A DNA stretch of 64,000 nt from the NCBI RefSeq assembly GCF_000698575.1, contig NZ_JFHD01000003.1, forward strand, positions 124,001 through 188,000. Reading direction: 5' to 3'. Shown here piece by piece: positions 9,601 to 17,707 of the stretch. This stretch comes from Caballeronia zhejiangensis. Its GTDB lineage: Bacteria > Pseudomonadota > Gammaproteobacteria > Burkholderiales > Burkholderiaceae. A model generated the notes under the pieces. The model was given only the letters and a program-made list of their open reading frames with translations. It had not been told where the DNA came from and ran no database searches. Each line of letters opens with the position of its first letter. The first letter of the stretch is position 1. The position numbers and the translations under genes were made by a program.

Positions 9601-9722
9601 CGACGAAGGTCGTGCTGAATCAATTGTTCGAATCGCTCGGGCGGCAGGCGGCGGGCAAGCCCGTGCAGACGCGCGGATCGTGGCTCGCGAGATTCCTCGC
9701 ACGTTTCAGGAGGCGCGCATGA
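6690..9722 (+). CDS. hmfA: 2-furoyl-CoA dehydrogenase, molybdopterin large subunit fused to a CoxG-type domain
   Basis: This is the catalytic subunit of a xanthine-dehydrogenase-family hydroxylase. In this context it inserts oxygen from water at C5 of 2-furoyl-CoA. Residues about 25-820 are the molybdopterin part: GGSFGVK at 264-270, VRGFGGPQVYF, and the catalytic glutamate E780 in GAKGLGEGNN. From about 845 to 985 the protein has an extra SRPBCC domain resembling CoxG, beginning GSVDLPATPEAVFAVLLDP, then a basic tail. CoxG-like proteins usually are separate and help mature or anchor CO-dehydrogenase-type enzymes. ATG 6690 follows GAGG at 6677-6680. The stop overlaps the start of hmfB (ATGA). 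Other substrates are possible for the family. Confidence 0.85.
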   Translation: MNQRDTAFADINARVADDAVATPQRHVGRAMQRLEDPAILTGRGRYGDDIAVKPGTLHAAILRSPHAHADIVSIDTDASLKLHGVHAVLTRDDLRAWSRPFVVGVKSPMEQWALAMDRVRYVGEPVAVAIADSRALAEDALDLIKVEYATLDPVTSIEQSVRDDAPLLHERVGSNVVSDRHFRYGEPEAAFENAPHRVKLVAQYPRNTCAPIECGVVIAEYLSGDEGYDVTSNFMGPFSLHAVMAMALNVPANRLRHKAPRDSGGSFGVKQAVFPYVVLMCLASRKAGAPVKWVEDRLEHLSAATSATARLSTIEAAVQSDGRIVALSYDQLEDVGGYVRAPEPATFYRMHGCLTGAYAIPNLLVRNRVVLTNKTPTGLVRGFGGPQVYFALERLIQRIAIELKLDVLDVYRRNFVPADAFPYRAAAGALLDSGNYQEALRRSIDEGGYAELVARRDAARREGRLFGIGFAAIVEPSVSNMGYITTVMPADARRKAGPKNGAIASATVSVDLLGGVVVTIASTPAGQGHMTVCAQVVADVLGLDPKDIVVNVEFDTHKDAWSVAAGNYSSRFAGAVAGTVHLAATRVREKLSRVLAKQFGCSPDEIRFEGARIFPVHAEDRALPFARAASNAPHWAPALLPEGEEPGLRETVFWSPPHMDAPDEADRINTSAAYGFAFDMCGVEVDRATGRVRIDRYVTVHDAGTILNPALADGQIRGAFAQGVGAALMEEFRYGADGSFQSGTLADYLMPTTCEVPDPVIVHLETPSPFTPLGAKGLGEGNNMSTPPCIANAVADALGVEDIRLPLTPSRVMAMIGIDDPEPSRPEYREAPAAKPATPGGGRALTAQGSVDLPATPEAVFAVLLDPKALANVIPGCHALEETAPNQYRADVTVGVGLIKARFEARIGLSEIDAPHRLRLAGAGTSPLGSARGSGLVELKPQGSGTRLTYDYEAQVSGKVAAVGGRMLEGATKVVLNQLFESLGRQAAGKPVQTRGSWLARFLARFRRRA

Positions 9723-10540
9723 AGCCCGTAGCGTTCGATTATCTGCGCGCGCCGACCACGCAGGACGCGCTCGACGCCCTTGCGCAATACGGCGAGGACG
9801 CGCGCGTGCTGGCGGGCGGACAGTCGCTGATGGCCGTGCTCAACATGCGGCTCGCGCAGCCGAAGATGCTCGTCGATATATCCCGCACCGCCGAACTCAG
9901 TGCCGTGCGCATCGACGAGAAAGCGGGGCGGCTCGTCGTGAGTGCGGCCGCGACGCAAGGCAGCGTCGAATGGCGCGCGACGCTCGCAGAAGAAGTGCCG
10001 CTGCTCGCGATGGCCTTTCCGCATATCTCGCATTTTCAGATCCGCAATCGCGGAACGGTGTGCGGATCGATCGCACATGCGGACCCGAGCGCGGAACTGC
10101 CGCTCGTGCTCTCGGCGCTCGGCGGCGACGTGATGCTGCGCTCGAAGAAGAAGCGGCGCACGCTCGCCGCGCAGGATTTCTTTCAGGGCATGTTGATGAC
10201 CGCGCGCCAGCCGGACGAACTCGTCGAAGCGGTGCGCTTTCCGCTGCGAAAAGCTGGCGAGCGCTACGCGTTCAGCGAATTCTCCGCGCGTCACGGCGAT
10301 TTCGCGATCGTCGCGTGCGCGGCGGTCGTATCGGACGATGCGATTCGCATCGCGGTGGGCGGCGTCGCCGACAGGCCCGTGGTCGAAAGCTGGCCGCGTC
10401 TCGCAGGCGACGACCTGCGCGGCGCACTGAACGATTTGAGCTGGAAACTGAACGCGCAGGACGACGCGCATATCAGCGCGAAATATCGCCGGAATCTGGT
10501 CCGGCAACTCGGATGGCGTGTGATCGAGGAGGCGAAGTGA
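9719..10540 (+). CDS. hmfB: 2-furoyl-CoA dehydrogenase, FAD subunit
   Basis: This medium subunit carries FAD and passes electrons from the iron-sulfur subunit to the acceptor. The 273 residues show the two FAD-binding signatures of the CoxM/XdhB family, VLAGGQSLMAVLNMRL near 40-55 and the segment NRGTVCGSIAHADPSAELP near 110-128. The start overlaps the stop of the large subunit by four bases (ATGA), and the small-subunit gene follows immediately, giving the order L-M-S. No iron-sulfur cysteine loop of the PaoB type is present, unlike the FAD subunit at 27829-28839. Confidence 0.9.
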   Translation: MKPVAFDYLRAPTTQDALDALAQYGEDARVLAGGQSLMAVLNMRLAQPKMLVDISRTAELSAVRIDEKAGRLVVSAAATQGSVEWRATLAEEVPLLAMAFPHISHFQIRNRGTVCGSIAHADPSAELPLVLSALGGDVMLRSKKKRRTLAAQDFFQGMLMTARQPDELVEAVRFPLRKAGERYAFSEFSARHGDFAIVACAAVVSDDAIRIAVGGVADRPVVESWPRLAGDDLRGALNDLSWKLNAQDDAHISAKYRRNLVRQLGWRVIEEAK

Positions 10541-10545
10541 GCGAC

Positions 10546-11073
10546 ATGTCGGCAAACATCATGCGGCGGGACGAACGGCAGCGCATCGCGCTGACGCTCA
10601 ACGGCCGCGAACGCAGCGGCCATTGCGAGCCGCGCGAACTGCTGTCGGATTTCATCCGGCACGAACTGGGCGCGACCGGCACGCACGTCGGCTGCGAACA
10701 CGGCGTCTGCGGCGCATGCACCGTGCACGTCGATGGCGTCGCGGCGCGCGCGTGCCTGATGCTCGCGGTGCAGGCGGACGGACGGCGTATCGATACCGTC
10801 GAAGGTCTCGCGCCCGAGCAGACGCTCGGCGACCTGCAGCAGGCGTTCCAGCGGCATCACGCCTTGCAGTGCGGCTTCTGCACGGCGGGCATCCTCATGT
10901 CGTGCGCGGATTATCTGCAACGCGTGCCGAATCCGACCGAGGAGCAAGTGCGCGAAATGCTGTCGGGGCATATCTGCCGCTGTACGGGCTACACGCCGAT
11001 CGTGGCGGCGGTGCTCGACGTGGCGGCGCGCCGCCGGACGCAAGCGGACACGAGCGAGGTCGAACATGCTTGA
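10546..11073 (+). CDS. hmfC: 2-furoyl-CoA dehydrogenase, [2Fe-2S] subunit
   Basis: This small subunit carries two [2Fe-2S] clusters linking the molybdenum centre to FAD. Numbered from the ATG at 10546, the ferredoxin-type cluster uses C50, C55, C58 and C70 (GCEHGVCGACTV), and the second uses C109, C112, C144 and C146 (CGFC and CRC). Length is 175 residues, normal for CoxS/HmfC. An alternative GTG at 10537 overlaps the hmfB stop and has AGGAGG at 10527-10532 four bases upstream. Either start leaves all clusters intact. The stop overlaps the start of hmfD by eight bases. Confidence 0.9.
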   Translation: MSANIMRRDERQRIALTLNGRERSGHCEPRELLSDFIRHELGATGTHVGCEHGVCGACTVHVDGVAARACLMLAVQADGRRIDTVEGLAPEQTLGDLQQAFQRHHALQCGFCTAGILMSCADYLQRVPNPTEEQVREMLSGHICRCTGYTPIVAAVLDVAARRRTQADTSEVEHA

Positions 11074-12628
11074 TCTCGGCCGCACCTTTCTGCAAAGCGT
11101 CGAGCGCAGTCCGAACGCGCTCGCGCTCGTCGATGGCGAACTGCAACTGACCTATGCACAGTGGCATCGCGTGATCCTGAATGTCGCCGATGGCCTGCGC
11201 GCGCTCGGTCTCGAACGCGGCGACCGGCTGCTCGTCGTGCTGCAGAACCGCTGGGAAATGGCGACGCTGCATTGGGCGGGACAATTCGCCGGCATCGTGA
11301 TCGTGCCGCTCAACTGGCGCGCGAAGCCGGACGAACTCGACTATTGCGTGACCGATGCCGGCGTGAAGGCGATCGTCTACGAGCCCGTTTGCGCCGATGC
11401 CGTCATCCAGAGTCCGGCTGCGCAGAACGTGCCGCGCATCGGCCTCGACGATGCGCCCGGCCGCAACCTGGGCTTCGATGCGCTCGTTGCCGACCGCAGC
11501 GAAGCGCGCCACGACGCGACGACGCGCGCCACCGCCGACGACATCTCGCTGATCCTCTACACGTCCGGCACCACCGGCAAGGCCAAGGGCGTGCCGCGGC
11601 GTCATCGTCACGAACGCGCGGGCGCGCTCGCGCATGTCGCGCAGAACCTGTATCGGCGGGGCGAGAGAACGCTCGGCGTGATGCCGCTCTATCACACGAT
11701 GGGCGTGCGCTCGCTGCTCGCGATGGCGCTCGTCGACGGCCTGTTCGTCTGCGTGCGCCGCTGGAACGCGAAGCTCGCGCTCGAATCCATCGCCGCGCAC
11801 GGGCTCACGTGCCTCTACCTCGTGCCGACGCTCTATCACGACCTGCTCGCCGACAAGACGTTCGCGGCCACGGACACGTCGTCGGTCAGGAAGCTCGGTT
11901 TCGCGGGCGCGCCGATGAACGACGGCCTGCTCAAGCGCCTGTCCGCCGCCTTCGAGCCGGAACTCTTCGTCAATCACTATGGCTCGTCCGAGGTCTATAC
12001 GTTCAGCATCGATCAGGACGCGACCAAGAAGCCCGGCAGCGCGGGGCGCGCGGGCATCAACACGCGGCTGCGCGTCGTGAAGCTGGATGCCGTATCGCCC
12101 GATCAGATCGCCGCTGCCGGCGAGGAAGGCCAGATCATCGCGGACCTGCTCGGCGACGAGGCTTTCGAAGGCTACTGGAATCGCCCGGACGCGAATGCGA
12201 AGTCGCTGCGCGAAGGCTGGTACTTCACCGGCGACACCGGCTACTTCGATGCCGACGGCGACCTGTACGTCACCGGCCGCGTCGACGACATGATCATCAG
12301 CGGCGGAGAAAACATCTCGCCCGTGGATATCGAATCGGTGCTGTCGCTGCATCCGGCCGTCGACGAAGTCGCGGTCGCGGGCGTCAAGGACGAGCGATGG
12401 GGCCAGCGCGTCGTCGCGTTCATCAAGCGCCGCGAGTTCGTCGATGCAGAAGCGCTCGACGGCTGGTGCCGTCAGTCCGATCTCGTCAACTTCAAGCGGC
12501 CGCGCGAATACGTGTTCGTCGACGACATACCGAAGTCTCCGGTCGGCAAGATCCTGCGCCGCAAGCTGCAGGCCGGCGAATACGCGAGCGAGACCCACGC
12601 AACCTCTACAGAGACCACCAAGGAGTAA
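11066..12628 (+). CDS. hmfD: 2-furoate-CoA ligase (AMP-forming)
   Basis: This ligase activates 2-furoic acid to 2-furoyl-CoA using ATP and CoA. The 520 residues belong to the ANL superfamily and resemble 4-chlorobenzoate-CoA ligase closely. The P-loop YTSGTTGKAKG is at 165-175, MPLYHTMG follows, then GWYFTGDTGYFDADGDLYVT, the hinge GRVDDMIISGGENI and the catalytic lysine K495 in SPVGKILRR. The gene overlaps hmfC by eight bases and is six bases from hmfE, so it is co-transcribed with the furoyl-CoA dehydrogenase. The furoate specificity is taken from the operon. Confidence 0.87.
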   Translation: MLDLGRTFLQSVERSPNALALVDGELQLTYAQWHRVILNVADGLRALGLERGDRLLVVLQNRWEMATLHWAGQFAGIVIVPLNWRAKPDELDYCVTDAGVKAIVYEPVCADAVIQSPAAQNVPRIGLDDAPGRNLGFDALVADRSEARHDATTRATADDISLILYTSGTTGKAKGVPRRHRHERAGALAHVAQNLYRRGERTLGVMPLYHTMGVRSLLAMALVDGLFVCVRRWNAKLALESIAAHGLTCLYLVPTLYHDLLADKTFAATDTSSVRKLGFAGAPMNDGLLKRLSAAFEPELFVNHYGSSEVYTFSIDQDATKKPGSAGRAGINTRLRVVKLDAVSPDQIAAAGEEGQIIADLLGDEAFEGYWNRPDANAKSLREGWYFTGDTGYFDADGDLYVTGRVDDMIISGGENISPVDIESVLSLHPAVDEVAVAGVKDERWGQRVVAFIKRREFVDAEALDGWCRQSDLVNFKRPREYVFVDDIPKSPVGKILRRKLQAGEYASETHATSTETTKE

Positions 12629-12634
12629 CCGAAC

Positions 12635-13441
12635 ATGAGCGATTTGAACCATCGCGGCCAGACGCTGCTGCAAGACCTGGACGGCTTTTCAGTCGAGATC
12701 GACGCCGCCCGCGAGCGCGCCGACATCATCCTGCATCGCCCGCCGTTCAACGTCATTTCGATGCACGCCCGCGACCAGTTGCGCGCTGCATTCGAGGCGC
12801 TCGACGAGGACGACCGCGTGCGCGTGATCGTCGTGCGCGCCAGGGGCGAGCACTTCTCGAGCGGCGGCGACATCAAGGGCTTTCTCGAGGCATCGCCGGA
12901 ACATGTGTCGAAGCTCGCGTGGAATATCGCGGCGCCCGCGCGCTGCTCGAAGCCGGTCATCGCGGCCAATCGCGGATTCTGCTTCGGCGTGGGCTTCGAG
13001 TTGTCTCTCGCGTGCGATTTCCGCATCGTCACCGATACGACGTTCTATGCGCTGCCGGAGCAGAAGCTCGGGCAGATTCCCGGCTCGGGCGGCTCGGCGC
13101 GCTTGCAGTCGATGGTCGGCATCGGCCGCACGAAGGACATTGTGATGCGCTCGCGCCGCATTCCCGGCAAGCAGGCGTACGAATGGGGCATCGCGGTGGA
13201 CTGCGTGGCCGACGCGGAACTCGAATCGGCGACGGATGCGCTCGTCGACGAACTGCGCGCGTTCTCGCCGCTGGCACAGCGCACGGCGAAGAAGCTGCTG
13301 AACGACTCGGAAGACGCGCCGCTTTCGATCGCGATCGAACTCGAAGGCCATTGCTATAGCCGCCTGCGCTCGTCAGACGATTTCCGCGAAGGCGTCGAAG
13401 CGTTCCACGGCAAGCGCAAGCCGGTGTTTCGCGGGTCCTGA
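12635..13441 (+). CDS. hmfE: Crotonase-family 2-oxoglutaroyl-CoA hydrolase
   Basis: This is the last step of furoate breakdown in the hmf scheme. After hydroxylation and ring opening of furoyl-CoA, the thioester 2-oxoglutaroyl-CoA is hydrolysed to 2-oxoglutarate, which enters the TCA cycle. The 268 residues carry the crotonase oxyanion segment GEHFSSGGDIKGF. Both classic acid/base positions are present, E122 in FGVGFELSLACDF and E142 in LPEQKLGQIPGSGG, spaced 20 residues as in enoyl-CoA hydratase. A hydratase activity is therefore equally possible from sequence. AGGAG overlapping the hmfD stop supports ATG 12635. Confidence 0.82.
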   Translation: MSDLNHRGQTLLQDLDGFSVEIDAARERADIILHRPPFNVISMHARDQLRAAFEALDEDDRVRVIVVRARGEHFSSGGDIKGFLEASPEHVSKLAWNIAAPARCSKPVIAANRGFCFGVGFELSLACDFRIVTDTTFYALPEQKLGQIPGSGGSARLQSMVGIGRTKDIVMRSRRIPGKQAYEWGIAVDCVADAELESATDALVDELRAFSPLAQRTAKKLLNDSEDAPLSIAIELEGHCYSRLRSSDDFREGVEAFHGKRKPVFRGS

Positions 13442-13474
13442 TCCCGCGCTTTTCACAATAAAAGGAGACAGGCG

Positions 13475-15196
13475 ATGGAGCGCTTCGATGTCGTGATCGT
13501 GGGCGGCGGCTCGGCGGGATGCGTGCTGGCGCATCGGCTGTCGGCGGTGCCGTCGCTGCGCGTCGCGCTGATCGAGGCGGGCGCGGATACGCCGCCCGGC
13601 GCCGTGCCCGAGGCCATTCTCGACAGCTATCCGATGCCGGTCTTCTGCGGCGATACCTACATCTGGCCCGACCTGAAAGCGAAGGCCACGAAGGATGCCG
13701 CGCCGCGCGTGTACGAGCAGGGCCGCGTGATGGGCGGCGGCTCGAGCATCAACGTGCAGTCGGCCAATCGCGGCCTGCCGCGCGATTACGACGAATGGGC
13801 CGCGAACGGCGCCGATGGCTGGGCGTGGCGCGACGTGCTGCCGTACTTTCGCAAGCTCGAACGCGACGTGAACTTTCCCGGCGGCGAGATGCACGGCAGC
13901 GACGGCCCGGTGCCGATCCGCCGCATCATGCCCGACGACTGGCCGGCGTTCTGCCACGCGTTCGCAAAGGGTCTGCGCGAGAACGGGGTTGCGCAGTTGC
14001 AGGACCAGAATGGCGAGTTCGGCGACGGGTTCTTTCCCGGCGCGTTCTCCAATATCGACGATCGGCGCGTGTCCACGGCCATCGCCTATCTCGACGAGGC
14101 CACGCGCAGGCGTCCGAATCTCGCGGTCTACGCGAAGCTGCGCGTGGAACGCATCGTGATGGACGGCGCGACGGCGCGCGGTGTCGTCGCGATTGCGGAG
14201 AACGGCGAGCGCGTTCAGTTCGATGCGGACGAAGTCGTGCTGAGCGCGGGCGCGCTGCAGTCGCCGGCGATGCTGATGCGCGCGGGCATCGGCGATGCGC
14301 GCGAGCTCGCGGCGCTCGGCATCGCGTGCGAAGTGGACTTGCCGGGCGTCGGACGCAATCTGCAGGATCATCCGTCGCTGACGTTCTGTCATTTTCTCGA
14401 GCCGCGCTTTCGCATGCCGCTCGCACGACGCCGCGCCAGCATGATGGCCGCGCGTCTGAGTTCCGGCGTCGCGGACTGCGATGCCTCGGACCTGTATCTG
14501 TCGAGCGCGACGCGTGCGGCGTGGCATGCGCTCGGCAACCGGCTCGGACTCTTCTTTCTGTGGTGCAACCGGCCGTATTCGCGTGGCCGCGTGCAGCTCG
14601 CATCGCCCGATGCGGCCGCCGCGCCGCGCGTCGATCTCAATCTGCTCGACGACGAACGCGATGTGCAGCGCCTCGCCGCGGGCGTGCGGATGCTGGCGAG
14701 CGTGGTCCACGCATCGGGACTCGGGCGCAGTTCGCGCGACTTCTTTCCGGCGGCGTTTTCTGCGCGCGTGAAGGCGCTGAGCCGGGTCGGCGAGGGCAAT
14801 GCGCGCCTCACGTCCGTTCTCGGCGTGCTGCTCGATGCGCCCGCGCCGGTGCGCCGTTTCCTCATCGAACGCTTCTTCACGCGCGGACTGAAGATGGACG
14901 CGCTGCTCGCCGACGACCGCGCGCTCGCCGCGTTCATCCGCGCGAACGTGTTCGGCGTGTGGCACGCGAGCGGCACATGCCGCATGGGCGGCGCGGAGGA
15001 TCGCGATGCCGTCACGGATACCGAAGGGCGCGTGCACGGCGCGCGCGGCTTGCGCGTCGTGGATGCATCGCTGATGCCGAGGCTGCCATCGGCCAATACG
15101 AACATACCGACCATCATGATCGCCGAGAAGATCGCCGACGCGATGGTCGCGCAGCGAAGCGCGAGCATGGCACCGCCGCTCGCCGCCGCGTACTGA
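13475..15196 (+). CDS. hmfH: GMC-family HMF/furfural oxidoreductase
   Basis: This FAD enzyme oxidises furanic alcohols and aldehydes, for example HMF through to FDCA, with electrons going to oxygen or another acceptor. The 573 residues show the N-terminal dinucleotide motif VVIVGGGSAGCVLAHRLS, the GMC signature VMGGGSSINVQSANRG and the C-terminal active site. W496-H497 in GVWHASGTCRMGG corresponds to the Trp-His pair of known HMF oxidases. The partner asparagine lies in SANTNIPTIM (541-543). AGGAGA seven bases upstream supports ATG 13475. It sits between hmfE and the transporter gene, consistent with supplying furoate or FDCA to HmfF and HmfD. Choline-dehydrogenase-like enzymes are the nearest alternative. 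Confidence 0.83.
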   Translation: MERFDVVIVGGGSAGCVLAHRLSAVPSLRVALIEAGADTPPGAVPEAILDSYPMPVFCGDTYIWPDLKAKATKDAAPRVYEQGRVMGGGSSINVQSANRGLPRDYDEWAANGADGWAWRDVLPYFRKLERDVNFPGGEMHGSDGPVPIRRIMPDDWPAFCHAFAKGLRENGVAQLQDQNGEFGDGFFPGAFSNIDDRRVSTAIAYLDEATRRRPNLAVYAKLRVERIVMDGATARGVVAIAENGERVQFDADEVVLSAGALQSPAMLMRAGIGDARELAALGIACEVDLPGVGRNLQDHPSLTFCHFLEPRFRMPLARRRASMMAARLSSGVADCDASDLYLSSATRAAWHALGNRLGLFFLWCNRPYSRGRVQLASPDAAAAPRVDLNLLDDERDVQRLAAGVRMLASVVHASGLGRSSRDFFPAAFSARVKALSRVGEGNARLTSVLGVLLDAPAPVRRFLIERFFTRGLKMDALLADDRALAAFIRANVFGVWHASGTCRMGGAEDRDAVTDTEGRVHGARGLRVVDASLMPRLPSANTNIPTIMIAEKIADAMVAQRSASMAPPLAAAY

Positions 15197-15281
15197 CACT
15201 GCTCGAGCAATTTCGTTTTTCAATCGTAACAAGAGCACGCATCCATAAAAGCGTGCCTGCGGTAATCCAAAGGAGATACAC

Positions 15282-16658
15282 ATGTCCGTAGCAGCGCAAG
15301 ACGGAGCCGCCGTGCTTCCGGCAAATCAGCGGCAGATCATGGGTGCAGTGATGGCGTCGTGCATCGGCTGGGCCCTCGATCTGTTCGACTTGTTCGTGTT
15401 GTTGTATGTGGCGCCGGTTGTCGGGCGTCTGTTCTTCCCGTCCGAACACGCGATGCTCTCGCTCGCGGCGGTCTACGCTTCATTCGCGGTGACGCTGCTG
15501 ATGCGTCCGCTCGGCTCCGCGCTCTTCGGCTCGTATGCGGATCGTCGCGGCCGCAAGGGCGCCATGATCTTCGCGGTCGTCGGCGTCGGGTTGTCCACTG
15601 CGGCTTTCGGCGCGCTGCCGACGGTCGCGCAGGCCGGCATCGTCGCGCCGATCCTCTTCCTGCTGCTGCGTCTCGTGCAGGGCGTGTTCGTCGGCGGCGT
15701 GGTGGCGTCGACGCATACGATCGGCACCGAATCGGTCGCGCCGAAATATCGCGGCGCGGTGTCGGGGCTGATCGGCGGCGGCGGCGCGGGACTCGGCGCG
15801 CTTCTGGCATCGCTCACCTTTCTCGCGATGTCCGCGCTCTTTCCCGGCGATGCCTTCGACGTGTGGGGCTGGCGCTGCATGTTCTTCACCGGGATCGTGA
15901 GTTCGGTGCTCGGTCTCTTCGTCTTCAACAGTCTCGAAGAGTCGCCGCTGTGGAAGAAGCTCGCCGCCGAAAAAGCTGCGAAGGCCGCGGCGAATACCGA
16001 GCGCGCAAAGGCCGAAGTCGTGCGCTCGCCGATCCGCACGCTGTTCTCGCGCGAGTACCGCGGCGTGTTGTTCGTGAATCTCCTGCTGACCATCGGCGGC
16101 GGCAGCGGCTACTACCTCACGTCGGGCTATCTGCCGACGTTCCTCAAGGTCGTGAGCCACGCGCCGAACGGGGCGGCCGCCGCGATCCTGATGATCTGCA
16201 GCGTGGCGGTGGTGATCGCATCGGTTTTGGCGGGGCATCTCAGCACGTTCATCGGGCGCAAGGGCGCGTTCATCTGGATCGGCATCATCCGGCTCGTCGC
16301 CTTGCCCGGCCTCTTTCTGCTGTTGCCGACGGCAGAAAGCATCACGATGATCGGCGTCTATGCGGTGTTGTTGTCCGCGCTCGGCAGCGCCGGTTACGCG
16401 CCCATACTGATCTTCCTGAACGAGCGCTTTCCGACCGCGATTCGCGCGACCGGAACGGGCCTCTCGTGGAACATCGGCTTCGCGATCGGCGGGATGATGC
16501 CGACCTTCGTCTCGCTCGTCGCGAAGGATGCGAGCCAGTTGCCGTCGACGCTCGCGATTTTCGTCGGCGCGATCAGCGTGATCTTTCTCGTCGGCGCGTT
16601 CGTGGTGCCGGAGACGCTCGGCAAGCTCGAGAACGGCAACGCGGGCAGTCCTTCGTGA
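15282..16658 (+). CDS. hmfT: MFS transporter for furanic/aromatic acids (HmfT-like)
   Basis: This inner-membrane secondary transporter of 458 residues has about twelve hydrophobic segments. The first helix carries GWALDLFDLFVL, a D-x-x-D pattern typical of aromatic acid:H+ symporters (AAHS). RPLGSALFGSYADRRGRKG is the loop 2-3 MFS motif and a charged central loop lies near 225-255. The Shine-Dalgarno sequence (AAGGAGAT, four bases before ATG) is the strongest in the cluster. It is the last gene of the furan operon, 85 bases after hmfH, and converges on the second LysR gene. Likely substrates are furoate or FDCA, inferred from context. Confidence 0.82.
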   Translation: MSVAAQDGAAVLPANQRQIMGAVMASCIGWALDLFDLFVLLYVAPVVGRLFFPSEHAMLSLAAVYASFAVTLLMRPLGSALFGSYADRRGRKGAMIFAVVGVGLSTAAFGALPTVAQAGIVAPILFLLLRLVQGVFVGGVVASTHTIGTESVAPKYRGAVSGLIGGGGAGLGALLASLTFLAMSALFPGDAFDVWGWRCMFFTGIVSSVLGLFVFNSLEESPLWKKLAAEKAAKAAANTERAKAEVVRSPIRTLFSREYRGVLFVNLLLTIGGGSGYYLTSGYLPTFLKVVSHAPNGAAAAILMICSVAVVIASVLAGHLSTFIGRKGAFIWIGIIRLVALPGLFLLLPTAESITMIGVYAVLLSALGSAGYAPILIFLNERFPTAIRATGTGLSWNIGFAIGGMMPTFVSLVAKDASQLPSTLAIFVGAISVIFLVGAFVVPETLGKLENGNAGSPS

Positions 16659-16673
16659 CCTTCACGGCGCGCG

Positions 16674-17582
16674 TCATTCCGGCGCGCGCGTCGTCACGCG
16701 TCCGATCTCCTCGGCGATGATCGCGATCAATGCCTCGGCGGCCGGCCCGATCGGCCGCTTCGGATGCGTCACCTGAATGATGTGGCGCACGATGGGCGGC
16801 GCCGAGATCGTGCGTATGCGCAAGCGGCCTTCGTCCGCTTGCGCCTGCACCACGACGCGCGGCAGGATCGTCGCGACGCTGCTCTGCTCGACGAACTGCA
16901 CGATGGTACTCAGCAGATCGATCTCGAACTTCGGCTGGATGACGACATCGGCCGCCATCAGGGCGGCATCGAGCGCGCCGCGCAGACCGTTGCGCCGCGT
17001 AGGCAACACGAGCTCGATGTCCGGCTGCCCGGTCAGATCGATCGTGCCGGGAAGCTCGGGGCCGTGCAGCGCGCTCGTCACCAGCACCATTTCTTCGACG
17101 AGCAACGGCTTGACGTCCAGCATCAGGCGTCCGCGCGGCTTGTTGATGATGGCCGCATCGAGCCGGCCCGATTCGACGGCGTCGATCAGTTGCGCGCTGA
17201 AGCCATCGGCGACGGATACTTCGACTTGCGGGAAAAGCGCATCGAAGCGGGCGAGCGATTCGGGCAATACGCTCTGCGCTTCCGACGAGACCATCCCAAG
17301 CGACACGCGGCCCGTCACGATGACATCGCGACGGCTCAGGTGCTCCCTTGCGTGGTCGATGTCGCGCAGGATCGGCGTGTAGAGGCGGTACATCAATCGT
17401 GCGGCTTCGGTGGGCGCCATGCCGTGCGGCCCGCGCTCGAAGAGCTTCTGCCGGATCTCGGATTCGAGTTTGGCGACCTGCATGCTGAGCGCCGGCTGCG
17501 CAATGTTCAGCCGCTTTGCGGCACGCGTGACGGTGCCTTCCTCGAAAAGCGCGATGAAGTACTGAATCTGCTTCAGTTCCAT
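16674..17582 (-). CDS. LysR-type regulator, second HmfR-like paralogue
   Basis: This regulator has 302 residues beginning MELKQIQYFIALFEEGTVTR. About 35 of the first 40 residues match the LysR protein encoded at 3367-4308, and resemblance continues through the effector domain (for example DAAIINKPRARL versus DAAIINKPRGRL). ATG 17582 is chosen because the conserved N-terminus begins there; the 78-residue upstream extension is not LysR-like. The gene converges on the transporter gene with a 15-base gap. Known hmf clusters carry two regulators when the HMF and furoate parts are joined, which fits this arrangement. Which regulator answers which furan cannot be told from sequence. Confidence 0.87.
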   Translation of the reverse strand: MELKQIQYFIALFEEGTVTRAAKRLNIAQPALSMQVAKLESEIRQKLFERGPHGMAPTEAARLMYRLYTPILRDIDHAREHLSRRDVIVTGRVSLGMVSSEAQSVLPESLARFDALFPQVEVSVADGFSAQLIDAVESGRLDAAIINKPRGRLMLDVKPLLVEEMVLVTSALHGPELPGTIDLTGQPDIELVLPTRRNGLRGALDAALMAADVVIQPKFEIDLLSTIVQFVEQSSVATILPRVVVQAQADEGRLRIRTISAPPIVRHIIQVTHPKRPIGPAAEALIAIIAEEIGRVTTRAPE

Positions 17583-17707
17583 GAGACGGGGTGTGCGGGA
17601 CGGTCCGTGAACATAGTACCGCGCGCCGTCTTTCAGGGGGCGGCGTCGCGTCGCCAACCGGAGAATCGAGTCGCCGGTTGCCTGCAACGAGACCGCCCCG
17701 GCCGCCG

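Noticed and set aside
11066..13441. 4-chlorobenzoate degradation (ligase plus crotonase-type dehalogenase)
   Set aside because: The ligase does resemble 4-chlorobenzoate-CoA ligase, but no hydroxybenzoyl-CoA thioesterase follows and the surrounding genes match the hmf order exactly.
13373..15283. 636-codon minus-strand open frame
   Set aside because: It is antisense to the GMC oxidoreductase gene hmfH, with no motifs, and is rich in His, Arg and Ala as expected for a shadow frame.
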